Part shown: piece after piece, positions 7,537 through 14,943 of the stretch
Position numbering within the stretch: position 1 is the stretch's first letter
Layout of the letters: each line of letters opens with the position of its first letter
Assembly: GCA_022361315.1 (NCBI GenBank)
Contig: JAKSBB010000576.1
Span: 1 to 19,758 of the forward strand
DNA: 19,758 bases
Origin: Desulfobacterales bacterium
GTDB lineage: Bacteria > Desulfobacterota > Desulfobacteria > Desulfobacterales > Desulfobacteraceae
Reading direction: 5' to 3'
Program-made: the position numbers and the translations under genes
The notes under the pieces: model-generated
What the model saw: only the letters and a program-made list of their open reading frames with translations
Told to the model about the DNA's origin: nothing
The model's database searches: none

Positions 7537-8274
7537 ATGAAAAGATTATTTTTAGTCTTTGGTATTGTGATCGCGTTGGCTGTTACCTGTCATGCAGAAT
7601 CCTTAAAACTGGATATCGGAGAATGGGCGCCCTATACATCCGAGAAAGATCCAAAGGGAAAAATTGCGGAAACCATTGTTGTAGAAGCCCTGAAGTTGAG
7701 CGGCTATACCGCTGAACTGGCCTACTATCCCTGGAAACGTTCCTATGAAAATGTTAAAGCCGGTAAAGCCGTCGGTACATTTCCCTGGTTTGAAAATGAA
7801 GAACGAAAAAAAGAGTTCATCTTTCACAAAGAACCCATCATGGCTTCTGAAACGGTTTTTTTCCATCTCAAGTCCACAGCGTTTGACTGGGAAACAATGG
7901 ATGATCTCAAAAAGTATAAGTTTGGCGGCACCCTGGGGTATTCGGATGAAAAGGTTTTAAAAGAAGCCGGCCTGAAGGTTGAGTCCGTTCCCAAAGAGGA
8001 AACTAATTTCAAAAAAATGCTGGGTGGCCGTATTGATGCGTATCCTGCGAATATATTCGTGGGTTACGGTATTATCAACAAGCTATTTTCACCGGATAAA
8101 GCAGCCCTTTTCACCAACCATCCTAAATCGCTTTCCGAGGGGAATATGTACATGCTGATTTCAAAAAATATCCCCAACGGCCAGGCCGTTGCCGACGCAT
8201 TGGATGCGGGGCTGAAAAAGCTGAAAGAAAGCGGAAGATATCAGGAGATCATCGACATTGCCTTAAGTCAATAG
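7537..8274 (+). CDS. Periplasmic solute-binding protein, extracellular family 3-like
   Basis: Secreted binding protein of 245 aa related to the amino-acid-type solute-binding family (SBP_bac_3). The open frame extends upstream to 7459, but the ATG at 7537 is the real start: it has AAGGAG at a good distance and opens a classical signal peptide, MKRLFLVFGIVIALAVTCHA, with cleavage expected after CHA (about residue 20). The mature part begins LKLDIGEWAPYTSEKDPKGKI, has WKRSYENVKAGKAVGTFPWF and ends with the helix AGLKKLKESGRYQEIIDIALS typical of the family. No permease or ATPase gene is adjacent, so it is an orphan: it may serve a distant ABC importer, or act as a sensory binding protein. Placement right after a methyltransferase and under a sigma-54-like promoter suggests that it binds a related small molecule, but this is inference. 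Confidence 0.88.
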   Translation: MKRLFLVFGIVIALAVTCHAESLKLDIGEWAPYTSEKDPKGKIAETIVVEALKLSGYTAELAYYPWKRSYENVKAGKAVGTFPWFENEERKKEFIFHKEPIMASETVFFHLKSTAFDWETMDDLKKYKFGGTLGYSDEKVLKEAGLKVESVPKEETNFKKMLGGRIDAYPANIFVGYGIINKLFSPDKAALFTNHPKSLSEGNMYMLISKNIPNGQAVADALDAGLKKLKESGRYQEIIDIALSQ

Positions 8275-8341
8275 CATTGACGGGTCGCACTAGGTAGTTT
8301 CCTGTATGCCTGAATCTCCGCGATATGTTATCGCAACAATT

Positions 8342-8390
8342 TATGGGATCATCTTCAGTCTTGCACCATTTTACTGAGGATGATCCCATA
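8342..8390. repeat. 18-bp-arm inverted repeat, strong RNA hairpin
   Basis: Arms 8342-8359 and 8373-8390 pair over 18 positions, starting TATGGGATCATC and ending GATGATCCCATA, with a single T/G position that would be a G-U wobble in plus-strand RNA. The loop is 13 nt (8360-8372). It lies 68 nt after the solute-binding protein stop. No T-run follows, so it is not a standard intrinsic terminator. It could stabilise the 3' end of that mRNA, act as a convergent stop, or be the remnant of a small mobile element. Confidence 0.7.
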
Positions 8391-8476
8391 TCGAACTTAA
8401 TCGCTATAGCCTGCCCATTGGGTAGCTGTTTTGAAATCAGGATTTTTTTATCGATTCAATTTAGGGCAAACTGTTC

Positions 8477-8496
8477 ATCGGACAGATATGTCCGAT
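8477..8496. repeat. Perfect 8-bp inverted repeat ATCGGACA/TGTCCGAT
   Basis: Arms ATCGGACA and TGTCCGAT flank GATA. Half-sites TGTCCG and CGGACA recur in a palindrome at 19275-19291, upstream of the second regulator. A protein-binding site is possible; no promoter is evident next to this copy. Confidence 0.45.
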
Positions 8497-8552
8497 TTTC
8501 GATGTCATAGACGGATAACCCACTGGATACAGGGAATATCATCTCACAAAAG

Positions 8553-8571
8553 CCGGCCAATTTTTGGCCGG
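8553..8571 (-). terminator. Terminator of sigma-54 activator gene
   Basis: Arms CCGGCCAA and TTGGCCGG with a 3-nt loop, 32 nt after the regulator's stop. On the minus strand the stem is followed by CTTTTGT; on the plus strand by GTTTTGG, so it could work both ways between the convergent genes. Confidence 0.65.
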
Positions 8572-8603
8572 TTTTGGCCATCCCAAAGGCGGTGACGTTT
8601 ATT

Positions 8604-10574
8604 TCAGTGCCGACGTTTCTTTTTCCGACGATTCAGTTTTAAAAGATGAGAGAGGTCGTGCTTTTTCAGCTTTCTGACCACCTGGGACTGGGTCATATCC
8701 AGATATCCGGCAAGCTCGCGGGTGGTGTTGCAGCATTCCAGAGCAGATGATAACAGCGTCTTTTCAAAACCGGCCACCCGGTCGTTGAATCCTTTCCCCT
8801 CCGTCCGGAGATGCGAATCATACGCCACCGGAACGATCACTGTCTCAGGCTTCTCTACCGGTCCTACAATCTGGTCCAGGCTGTTTTTTTCAGCCATCAC
8901 AACCGCTTTTTTGATGCTGTTTTTCAGTTCTCTGACATTGCCCGGAAAGCTGTGCGCCTGGAGACGTTTCAGCTCAAGAGAAGATATCCACCGGGACAGC
9001 TTATACTCCTGGTTGTACTTGTTCAGGAAAAAAAGGGTCAGCTCCAGAATATCCTCCGGCCGGGATCGCAGCGGGGGAATGGTAACGGGAAAGGTATTCA
9101 GACGAAAATAAAGATCCTGCCTGAACTCTTTTCGGTCTACCCTAGCGGCAAGGTTCACATTGGTGGCCGCAATGATATTGCAGTTGATGGGAATGGGGGT
9201 TAATCCGCCGAGATGCATGATTTCTTTTTCTTCCAGGCAATGGAGGAGTTTTGCCTGAAGCGGCAGGGGTAAGTCACCGATTTCGTCCAGGAACAGGGTG
9301 CCGTCCTGGGCCATTTCAACCAATCCCATCTTCCCCTGGTCCTTTGCCCCGGTAAAGGCCCCGGGCTCATATCCGAAGAGCTCTGCTTCCAAAAGGGGCT
9401 CGGGCACGGCTGCGCAGTTGATTTTAACAAAGGGTCCGGTATGGGTGTCGTTGCAGGTGTGGATAAATTTGGCCGTGAGGCTCTTCCCGGTACCGGATTC
9501 TCCTAAAATCAGAATATTGGACACATTCATGGCGGCAAGTTTCCGGCAGGTGACCAGCACCTCCTGCATTTCGCTGGAATGGGCGATCATCTCCTGTCCC
9601 TGGAATTCGCTCAGGCTGGCCTGGGTGAGTGCGGCTTTAATCCGTAGCTTTTCTTCTTTCACCTGCTGAAGTTCTTCCTGGAGCTGATTCAGCTGGGTGA
9701 GATCCCGCTCGTTGACAATCACCATGGAAATGCCGCCGTCTTCGTCAAATACCGGTGTACCCGTGACCAGAAGGGTTTTCCCCGTCTTCAGGGCCTCCTG
9801 AATCATGCTCTCCTGACGCCGGCTCTTTAATACGGACTGGGTCACGGACTGATCCATGAATCCTTCTTCCACCAGCACATCAATACCTTTCCCGATCACA
9901 TTTTCCGCCCGAATCCCCAGCAATTCTTCAGAAGCCCGGTTTATACTGATCACCTGCCCCTCGCCATTGCAGACCCAGATACTTTCGGAAGAGGTGTTGT
10001 ATATGGTTTCAAGCATATCGTTCATATCCTTGAGATCCCTGGATTTATGCCGCAATGCCTCTTCCAGGCCGACCTTGATCTCATGGTCCCGCAGTTCCTT
10101 CTCCTTTCGCTCCGTAATATCGTGAAAGACCGACGCCACAGCCATGGCCTGACGATTTTGGTCCAGAACCGCCGAAGAACTCATGAGGACATATCTGCGG
10201 CTGCCGCCGGGTTGGTGAATAATGACCTCCACGTCCCGGACATTGAGCCGGCCGGGGGTTACCAGATGGCGGGTAAAGGTTTCGGGATCCAAGTCAGCCC
10301 GGCCCGGATAAGAGATCCTGCCTCCCAGTTCGAAGAATGTAGGGGAAAACGCCGTACCGGTGATCAGGGTTTCAGAAATCCCCAGGATATCTTCCAGGGC
10401 CGGGTTGATCACCATGACGGATTGATCCGATGCACTGGATATCATCACCCCCACGGGAATCTGATAAATGGCATTGATCCACTGCCGGTTTTTCTCGCTG
10501 AACAAGCGCTGGGTGGTCAGACCGATTTTAAACAGATCGTTGCTCTCAGTCCCGGTGCAGGATATGTCCGCCAT
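8604..10574 (-). CDS. Sigma-54-dependent activator with two PAS domains
   Basis: Enhancer-binding protein of 656 aa that would remodel sigma-54 RNA polymerase using ATP. Order of parts: N-terminal PAS at about 32-155 ending in the HDITERKEKE linker; a second PAS at about 184-295 (IYNTSSESIWVCNGEGQVISIN); a short coiled coil (LNQLQEELQQVKEEKLRIKAAL); AAA+ domain about 327-560 with Walker A GESGTGKS (358-365), the sigma-54 contact loop GAFTGA (405-410) and Walker B GTLFLDEIGD (425-434); and a C-terminal HTH around 603-642 with a very basic tail (NRRKKKRRH). It has no receiver domain, so the PAS domains probably sense a ligand or redox signal directly. A GGGAGG site precedes the ATG. It sits between the solute-binding protein and the glycyl radical operon, both with sigma-54-like promoters, and its own promoter is also sigma-54-like, which suggests autoregulation. 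Confidence 0.93.
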   Translation of the reverse strand: MADISCTGTESNDLFKIGLTTQRLFSEKNRQWINAIYQIPVGVMISSASDQSVMVINPALEDILGISETLITGTAFSPTFFELGGRISYPGRADLDPETFTRHLVTPGRLNVRDVEVIIHQPGGSRRYVLMSSSAVLDQNRQAMAVASVFHDITERKEKELRDHEIKVGLEEALRHKSRDLKDMNDMLETIYNTSSESIWVCNGEGQVISINRASEELLGIRAENVIGKGIDVLVEEGFMDQSVTQSVLKSRRQESMIQEALKTGKTLLVTGTPVFDEDGGISMVIVNERDLTQLNQLQEELQQVKEEKLRIKAALTQASLSEFQGQEMIAHSSEMQEVLVTCRKLAAMNVSNILILGESGTGKSLTAKFIHTCNDTHTGPFVKINCAAVPEPLLEAELFGYEPGAFTGAKDQGKMGLVEMAQDGTLFLDEIGDLPLPLQAKLLHCLEEKEIMHLGGLTPIPINCNIIAATNVNLAARVDRKEFRQDLYFRLNTFPVTIPPLRSRPEDILELTLFFLNKYNQEYKLSRWISSLELKRLQAHSFPGNVRELKNSIKKAVVMAEKNSLDQIVGPVEKPETVIVPVAYDSHLRTEGKGFNDRVAGFEKTLLSSALECCNTTRELAGYLDMTQSQVVRKLKKHDLSHLLKLNRRKKKRRH

Positions 10575-10616
10575 GTGATCCTCCCTTTGTTTTCAATGGA
10601 TGATGCATTTTTAAAA

Positions 10617-10632
10617 AGCAGATTGTGTGCCG
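10617..10632 (-). promoter_or_regulatory. Sigma-54-like promoter of PAS-PAS activator
   Basis: On the minus strand CGGCACACAATCTGCT: GGCAC at -24, CTGCT at -12, correct ten-base GG-GC spacing, followed by a T-run. The predicted start near 10606 gives a leader of about 31 nt. I see no clear sigma-70 alternative. Confidence 0.45.
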
Positions 10633-10643
10633 AACCGTACGGA

Positions 10644-10665
10644 TATGATTTGTTTGCCAATCATA
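10644..10665. promoter_or_regulatory. 7-bp inverted repeat upstream of activator promoter
   Basis: TATGATT and AATCATA flank an 8-bp spacer, 12 bp upstream of the sigma-54-like element. This is a candidate operator for autoregulation of the activator gene; not tied to any known protein. Confidence 0.4.
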
Positions 10666-10738
10666 AAACATAACCAACTGGAATCATAATACATTCAGAG
10701 AAAGAGCGCGGCGTAATAATTGAATTGTTCAGCCAGGG

Positions 10739-10756
10739 TGATTCGAAACCGAATCA
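10739..10756. promoter_or_regulatory. 7-bp inverted repeat TGATTCG/CGAATCA
   Basis: A perfect repeat with a 4-bp spacer, about 133-150 bp upstream of the predicted start of the PAS-PAS activator. The distance fits an upstream activator sequence. It has no T-run and is separate from the methyltransferase terminator at 10783. Confidence 0.4.
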
Positions 10757-10782
10757 GGGGGTTGGATCAAAGAGATAAGAAA

Positions 10783-10816
10783 GATGCCCGGCAACACCGA
10801 AGTATTGCCGGGCATC
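10783..10816 (-). terminator. Intrinsic terminator of GRE-activase-BCCT-MttB operon
   Basis: Twelve-base-pair perfect stem (GATGCCCGGCAA with TTGCCGGGCATC) and a 10-nt loop, 17 nt after the methyltransferase stop. On the minus strand it is followed by TTTCTTATCTCTTTG. This is a classical rho-independent terminator marking the operon end. Confidence 0.88.
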
Positions 10817-10833
10817 CGAAAGAAGATTCTTGT

Positions 10834-12261
10834 TCAGCTTACGGGTGTAAGCGCAAATCGTTCCATGGCATCGGAAACCTGTTTGTCCTGTTCTGTTGAC
10901 AACAGAGATGCCGGGCTTTCTTCAAGTATTTTGTTAAAGGCCTCATGGGCTTTCTCCTGAAGGGTCTTGCCTCCGTTCTTCTGCCAGACCTCCCTGGATT
11001 CCCAGCTCATGTATTCCGGTGTCCATAGTTGTGAAAAGTTCTGAAAGGTCTGGGGATGCATGAGGAAGTTCCCCTGGGGTCCGACCTCGGTGATGGCATC
11101 CACCGAGAGATTCTCCTGGCTGAAATCCAATCCCTTGCGCACATGGAGCGCCCGGGACAGGGTGTCGGCATCCAGAATCAACTTTTCATAGGACAAGGTC
11201 ATGATATCGTCAATGACCCCCATGGACTGGGGCCACACGCCGCCCCCGATCAGGCCGGACAGCAAAGCACTCATCCCGGTTTCCATACCGGCCTGGTAAT
11301 CCGCTTCCTTGGCAGAGTTGATCCCGGTCATGGTCCGGATGGGCAGATCGTAGAGATCAATGGCTGTCTGTATGCAGGGGCCGTGAATCATCATGGCATC
11401 GGGACTGCCGCCGCCGAAGCTGGCATCTTTCATATATCCGGCGGTGGACGCCACGGAGTAGATCACCGGGCTGCCGGGCCGCACACATTGTGCCAATACG
11501 ATGCTTGCCAAGATTTCCGCATTCTGGAGAACGGCAGTTCCCAGCGGATTGATGGGGCCGCTGATACCCGCCATCACGCAGGCCGCCGCCATGACGATCT
11601 GATTGCGTTTGGCGTACTCAAATATGGTGTCGATGGTGTCTTCGTCCATGGCCAGGGGGGACAGGGTGGTACAGACGGCGGCCAGGTAGTGCCCCCTGTC
11701 CCAGATCTCCTCTCCACCCGACACGGCGGCATAAAAATCCAGTGTCTGGCGAACCAGCTGCTGATTCAGGCAGAATCCCAGAATCGGTTTATCCGTATGC
11801 CTCAACATGCATGCCATCATGTAGATATACCGCTCCTCAGAAGGCAGCTCGGCAATGTCCACCGGCATGCCCCCGTTGATACTGACGATATCCAGAGCAT
11901 GCATCAATTTGATGACGTTGGCATAATCCTCCCGGGTGGCCATCCGCCGTCCCTTTTCAATATCCTGGATAAATACAGGTCCCACTGCAGGGGAGATCAG
12001 CGGTTCATGGCGGACCTCAACCGACTGCTGATCGTTAAACCCCTTCCAGGTGAATTGCCTGGGACAGCTTTTCAGAGACGCTTCAACCAGCCTGTCCGGA
12101 ATGCGCACCAGGTTGCCGTTGACGGAAGACCCGTGCTTTTCCAGCAAATCAATGGCTTCCTGCCGGAAAAACCGCATGCCTGTCTCCCGGAGCAGTTTGA
12201 GAGAGGCCTCATGAAATTGCTGCATCTGGTCTTCGGTGAGCATCTTTAATCTTAATGTCAT
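10834..12261 (-). CDS. Second MttB-superfamily methyltransferase, operon member
   Basis: 475-aa COG5598 protein, paralogous to the one at 5925 but clearly diverged. Shared blocks: FHEASLKLLRETGM near the N-terminus, TTLSPL, VLQNAEILASIVLAQ, LYDLPIRTMTGINSAKEADYQAG in the centre, the SYEKLILDAD segment, and GNFLMHPQTFQNFSQLWTPE towards the end. There is no in-frame UAG, so it is a non-pyrrolysine type. The family moves methyl groups from quaternary amines to corrinoid proteins, but no corrinoid protein or RamA-like reactivase is in the window. It starts 4 nt after the BCCT transporter stop (AAAGGA about 7 nt before the ATG), so both are made from one message. Sitting in the glycyl radical enzyme operon suggests that it acts on the same substrate before cleavage or on the released amine afterwards; which of these cannot be told. 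Confidence 0.92.
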   Translation of the reverse strand: MTLRLKMLTEDQMQQFHEASLKLLRETGMRFFRQEAIDLLEKHGSSVNGNLVRIPDRLVEASLKSCPRQFTWKGFNDQQSVEVRHEPLISPAVGPVFIQDIEKGRRMATREDYANVIKLMHALDIVSINGGMPVDIAELPSEERYIYMMACMLRHTDKPILGFCLNQQLVRQTLDFYAAVSGGEEIWDRGHYLAAVCTTLSPLAMDEDTIDTIFEYAKRNQIVMAAACVMAGISGPINPLGTAVLQNAEILASIVLAQCVRPGSPVIYSVASTAGYMKDASFGGGSPDAMMIHGPCIQTAIDLYDLPIRTMTGINSAKEADYQAGMETGMSALLSGLIGGGVWPQSMGVIDDIMTLSYEKLILDADTLSRALHVRKGLDFSQENLSVDAITEVGPQGNFLMHPQTFQNFSQLWTPEYMSWESREVWQKNGGKTLQEKAHEAFNKILEESPASLLSTEQDKQVSDAMERFALTPVS

Positions 12262-12265
12262 GGGT

Positions 12266-13876
12266 CTATCCTTTCACGTCGGCCAGGACATAATCCGCTG
12301 TGCCGGTGGCCGCCTTGCGATCTTCAACCCGTACCGTTTCAACCGGTGTTGCGGGGGCCTCATTTTTGAGCATTTTAAACCAGGATATCACAGCAAAGAT
12401 AATTGGGAAAACCATCAATGCGCCGGCAAAGTTAGCGAAAACCCGAACAGAGCCCAGCCCCCCGAGCATCAGCAGTGACACACCCAGGCCGCCCTGAAGC
12501 AGTGCCCAGTATAGCCTGTGGCCTCTTGAGGGATCTTCACTGGGATTGAGTTTTTTGGTTACGGCTGTTGAAATGACCAGGGCGCAGGAGTCCACACTGG
12601 TGGCCAGAAAAATGGTGGAGAAGATACTGTATCCCACCAGAACAATAACCCCCATGGGCAGGGATTTGAGCACGGCCACCATGGCCGCCTGTCCACCGCT
12701 GGATTTCAGTATGGATACCGCATCCACAATGCCGTTGAGCTGGACATGAAGGGTATAGCTGCCGAAAACACCGTGGATCATGAAGGCACCGGCCATGCCG
12801 CCGAGCACGCCCATGGAGATGATCTGGCGTACGGTCCGCCCCCTGGATATTCTGGCAATAAAAAGCCCCATCACCGGTCCGTAACTGGCCATGAACAGGG
12901 CATAAAACACGGTCCAGTCCTGGGGGAATCTGCCGGGTGTAAACGGATCGGTCCAGAACTGCATTTTAAAATAATTGTCCAGCATCACACCCACAGAGTT
13001 GGTGAAGGTGTCCAGAATAAACCGTGTGGGGCCGAATATGAAGGCGAACACGATCATGGCCAGGGCAATGATAACATTCAGGTTGGACAGGCGCTGAATC
13101 CCTTTTTTAAGCCCCAGCCAGAGGGAGCAGCAGAAAATCATGGTGCTGACGATGATCACCCCCAGTTCCATGGCCTTTGTGGGTTCCGTACCCAGGGTGC
13201 TGGCAATGGCATGGTTGACGATGGGAATTGAAATTCCCATGACCGCCGCATTGGAAAATACCAGCCCCACCACAAAGAAGGTTTCAAGACCCATCCCCCA
13301 GGCACCGTTCACCCGTTTTTCCCCGAGAACGGGTTCGGCAGCGGCCGAGATACGCAGTACCGGTTTTTTCAGTTTATAGAACATATAGCAGATGGGCAGG
13401 GCCGTTATCACATACCAGGGCCAGGTCAGGGGCCCCCAGTGAAACAGGACGTATGCCAGGGACCACTCGTAGGCGGAGGTACTCATGGCCTCCGCATACT
13501 GGGGCGGTGCCGCCAGGTCCCACAGGGGTTCGACAATGGACCAGAACATCACGGCACCGGCCACGCCTGTACAGAACATCATGGCGATCCATCCGAAATT
13601 GCCGAATTCGGGTTTTTCATCGGGTTTTCCGAATTTTATGTCGCCGTACTTGGAAAATACAAAAAACAAGGAGAGGCATACCATGATAAAACTCACCCAG
13701 AGATAGAGCGACCCGGTGTTTGCCGTAAAGGCGTTGTTCAGGGATGCAAATAGTTTCTGGCTCTGCTCCGGCCAGAATATGGACGGCAGTGCGATGGCCA
13801 TGATCACAAGCGTCGCCGGCACCAGGATCCTCATCTCAGGCTTTAAATTACTGCGTTGTTCACTGTTGTTGTGCAT
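12266..13876 (-). CDS. BCCT-family betaine/carnitine/choline-type transporter
   Basis: Twelve-segment inner-membrane carrier of the betaine/carnitine/choline transporter family (536 aa). The ATG at 13876 is chosen over the GTG at 13882 because AGGAGG lies seven bases before it. The family hallmark is the TM8 exit ARISRGRTVRQ (about 341-351). TM4 keeps HWGPLTWPWY, so the two Trp and the Tyr of the substrate box (W147, W152, Y155) are present. TM8 reads FYALFMASYGP where BetP and CaiT have FYWAWW, so the second and third Trp become Phe and Met. FLATS (about 423-427) keeps the Thr-Ser pair that binds sodium in BetP, and the CaiT arginine that replaces sodium is not seen, so sodium coupling is likely. 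It lies between the activase and an MttB-type enzyme in the operon. Import of an unusual quaternary or other onium compound is the best guess. Confidence 0.93.
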   Translation of the reverse strand: MHNNSEQRSNLKPEMRILVPATLVIMAIALPSIFWPEQSQKLFASLNNAFTANTGSLYLWVSFIMVCLSLFFVFSKYGDIKFGKPDEKPEFGNFGWIAMMFCTGVAGAVMFWSIVEPLWDLAAPPQYAEAMSTSAYEWSLAYVLFHWGPLTWPWYVITALPICYMFYKLKKPVLRISAAAEPVLGEKRVNGAWGMGLETFFVVGLVFSNAAVMGISIPIVNHAIASTLGTEPTKAMELGVIIVSTMIFCCSLWLGLKKGIQRLSNLNVIIALAMIVFAFIFGPTRFILDTFTNSVGVMLDNYFKMQFWTDPFTPGRFPQDWTVFYALFMASYGPVMGLFIARISRGRTVRQIISMGVLGGMAGAFMIHGVFGSYTLHVQLNGIVDAVSILKSSGGQAAMVAVLKSLPMGVIVLVGYSIFSTIFLATSVDSCALVISTAVTKKLNPSEDPSRGHRLYWALLQGGLGVSLLMLGGLGSVRVFANFAGALMVFPIIFAVISWFKMLKNEAPATPVETVRVEDRKAATGTADYVLADVKG

Positions 13877-13892
13877 GCTCACTCCTCCTTTT

Positions 13893-13909
13893 TCTCTATG
13901 ATATAGAGA
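13893..13909. repeat. Small intercistronic hairpin before BCCT gene
   Basis: TCTCTAT and ATAGAGA around GAT, in the 46 bp between the activase stop and the BCCT start, next to the AGGAGG site. It may modulate mRNA processing or translation of the transporter; the evidence is only the symmetry. Confidence 0.35.
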
Positions 13910-13922
13910 GGGTTAATAGGGT

Positions 13923-14918
13923 TTAGCGTTTTAATTCAGCCAATTTATTCAATCGACTCATTTTTGAATCAGAGGGAGAATCCACCTCGCCCATGGGGCT
14001 GGTTTTGCCAAGATTCCCGTACTTTGACTGTCCGAACCTGTGATACGGCATGAGCTGATAATCAATGACCGTATTGAGGGGCGTTATGAAATCACGGATG
14101 GCGGATATGGCCTCTTCCGTATCGTTACCCCCCGGAATCACCGGGGTTCTGACAATGATTGGTTTATCCGGAAAACGGACGGAGAGCTGTTTGAGATTTT
14201 CCAGGATCCGTTTGTTTGACCGTCCGGTCACCGATTGATGCACCCCATCATCCAGACATTTGATATCGTAGTGGATCAGATCGGCATGGGTCACGGCTGC
14301 GGCCAGGTCTTCCCAGCGGCCGTACCCGCAGGTTTCCAGTGCAGTATCCATCAACCGGGCCTTGCAGTTTTCAAGCAGATCATGGACAAATCCGGACTGG
14401 AGAATCGGTTCCCCGCCGCTGACCGTGATCCCGCCGCCGGACCGGAAATGGAATCCGCCTTCTTTCTCTGCCTCGGCAATCACCTGGGAAACGGTCATCT
14501 CCCGGCCGGCAATTTCCAGGGCACCTGCCGGGCATACCGGGACACAGTTCCCGCAATGGTCGCACCGCTCCCGGTCAATGACCATCTCACCACCGTTCTG
14601 TGCTTGGTCTATCGCTTTTACCGGACAGGCAGGCATACACAACCAGCAGGTGTTCCCGCCGATACACCGGTCCGTTTTAAACATCAGCTCCGGCCCGGCG
14701 GACTGGGATTCCGGGTTGGAACACCAGCTGCACTTCAGGGGGCATCCCTTCAGGAACACCAGGGTCCTGATCCCGGGGCCGTCGTGGAGGGAGAAGTGCT
14801 GGATGTTAAACACCCTCCCCTTTTTTTCGGTGTTTGCCCGGGATCCGGCCTGGATAACACCATCCCGGACCATGTCCCGGGCAACAGAATTGTTGAGTCT
14901 ATTCATTTTATATTCCAT
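13923..14918 (-). CDS. Glycyl radical enzyme activating enzyme (radical SAM)
   Basis: Radical-SAM activase, 331 aa from the ATG at 14918, that would abstract hydrogen from Gly814 of the adjacent enzyme using S-adenosylmethionine. The radical cluster motif is C59-x3-C63-x2-C66 (KGCPLKCSWC), preceded by the HDGPGIRT block that marks these activases. Two inserted [4Fe-4S] motifs follow: C85-x5-C91-x2-C94-x3-C98 and C119-x2-C122-x2-C125-x3-C129, as in activases of the glycerol dehydratase, CutC and arylacetate decarboxylase groups, but not in PflA. SGGEP (168-172) contacts SAM. An upstream in-frame TTG at 14975 would overlap the enzyme gene and is less likely. GAG six bases before the ATG is a weak binding site, so coupling to the preceding gene, 25 nt away, is likely. 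Confidence 0.93.
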   Translation of the reverse strand: MEYKMNRLNNSVARDMVRDGVIQAGSRANTEKKGRVFNIQHFSLHDGPGIRTLVFLKGCPLKCSWCSNPESQSAGPELMFKTDRCIGGNTCWLCMPACPVKAIDQAQNGGEMVIDRERCDHCGNCVPVCPAGALEIAGREMTVSQVIAEAEKEGGFHFRSGGGITVSGGEPILQSGFVHDLLENCKARLMDTALETCGYGRWEDLAAAVTHADLIHYDIKCLDDGVHQSVTGRSNKRILENLKQLSVRFPDKPIIVRTPVIPGGNDTEEAISAIRDFITPLNTVIDYQLMPYHRFGQSKYGNLGKTSPMGEVDSPSDSKMSRLNKLAELKR

Positions 14919-14943
14919 AATTAACTCGGACTTTGTCCATTCT

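Larger units (their letters stand above)
8275..8603. other. Gene-free region rich in inverted repeats
   Basis: The 329 bp between the convergent solute-binding protein and regulator genes hold no credible gene; a 61-codon frame at 8325-8510 cuts across the hairpins and has no recognisable content. Four perfect or near-perfect inverted repeats are stacked here: 8320-8334 (GCGATA/TATCGC), the long one at 8342-8390, 8477-8496 (ATCGGACA/TGTCCGAT), and the regulator terminator at 8553-8571. This density is higher than two terminators would need. Confidence 0.6.

Noticed and set aside
8453..8468. Possible third copy of the 16-bp repeat (reverse orientation)
   Set aside because: Only about 11 of 16 positions agree and no promoter lies at a suitable distance.
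8325..8510. 61-codon + strand frame after the solute-binding protein
   Set aside because: It runs through several inverted repeats, has no ribosome-binding site or protein-like composition.
11056..12249. 397-codon open frame on the + strand
   Set aside because: It is antisense to the complete second MttB-family gene and its Gly/His-rich composition is typical of the opposite strand of a GC-rich gene; no family motif.
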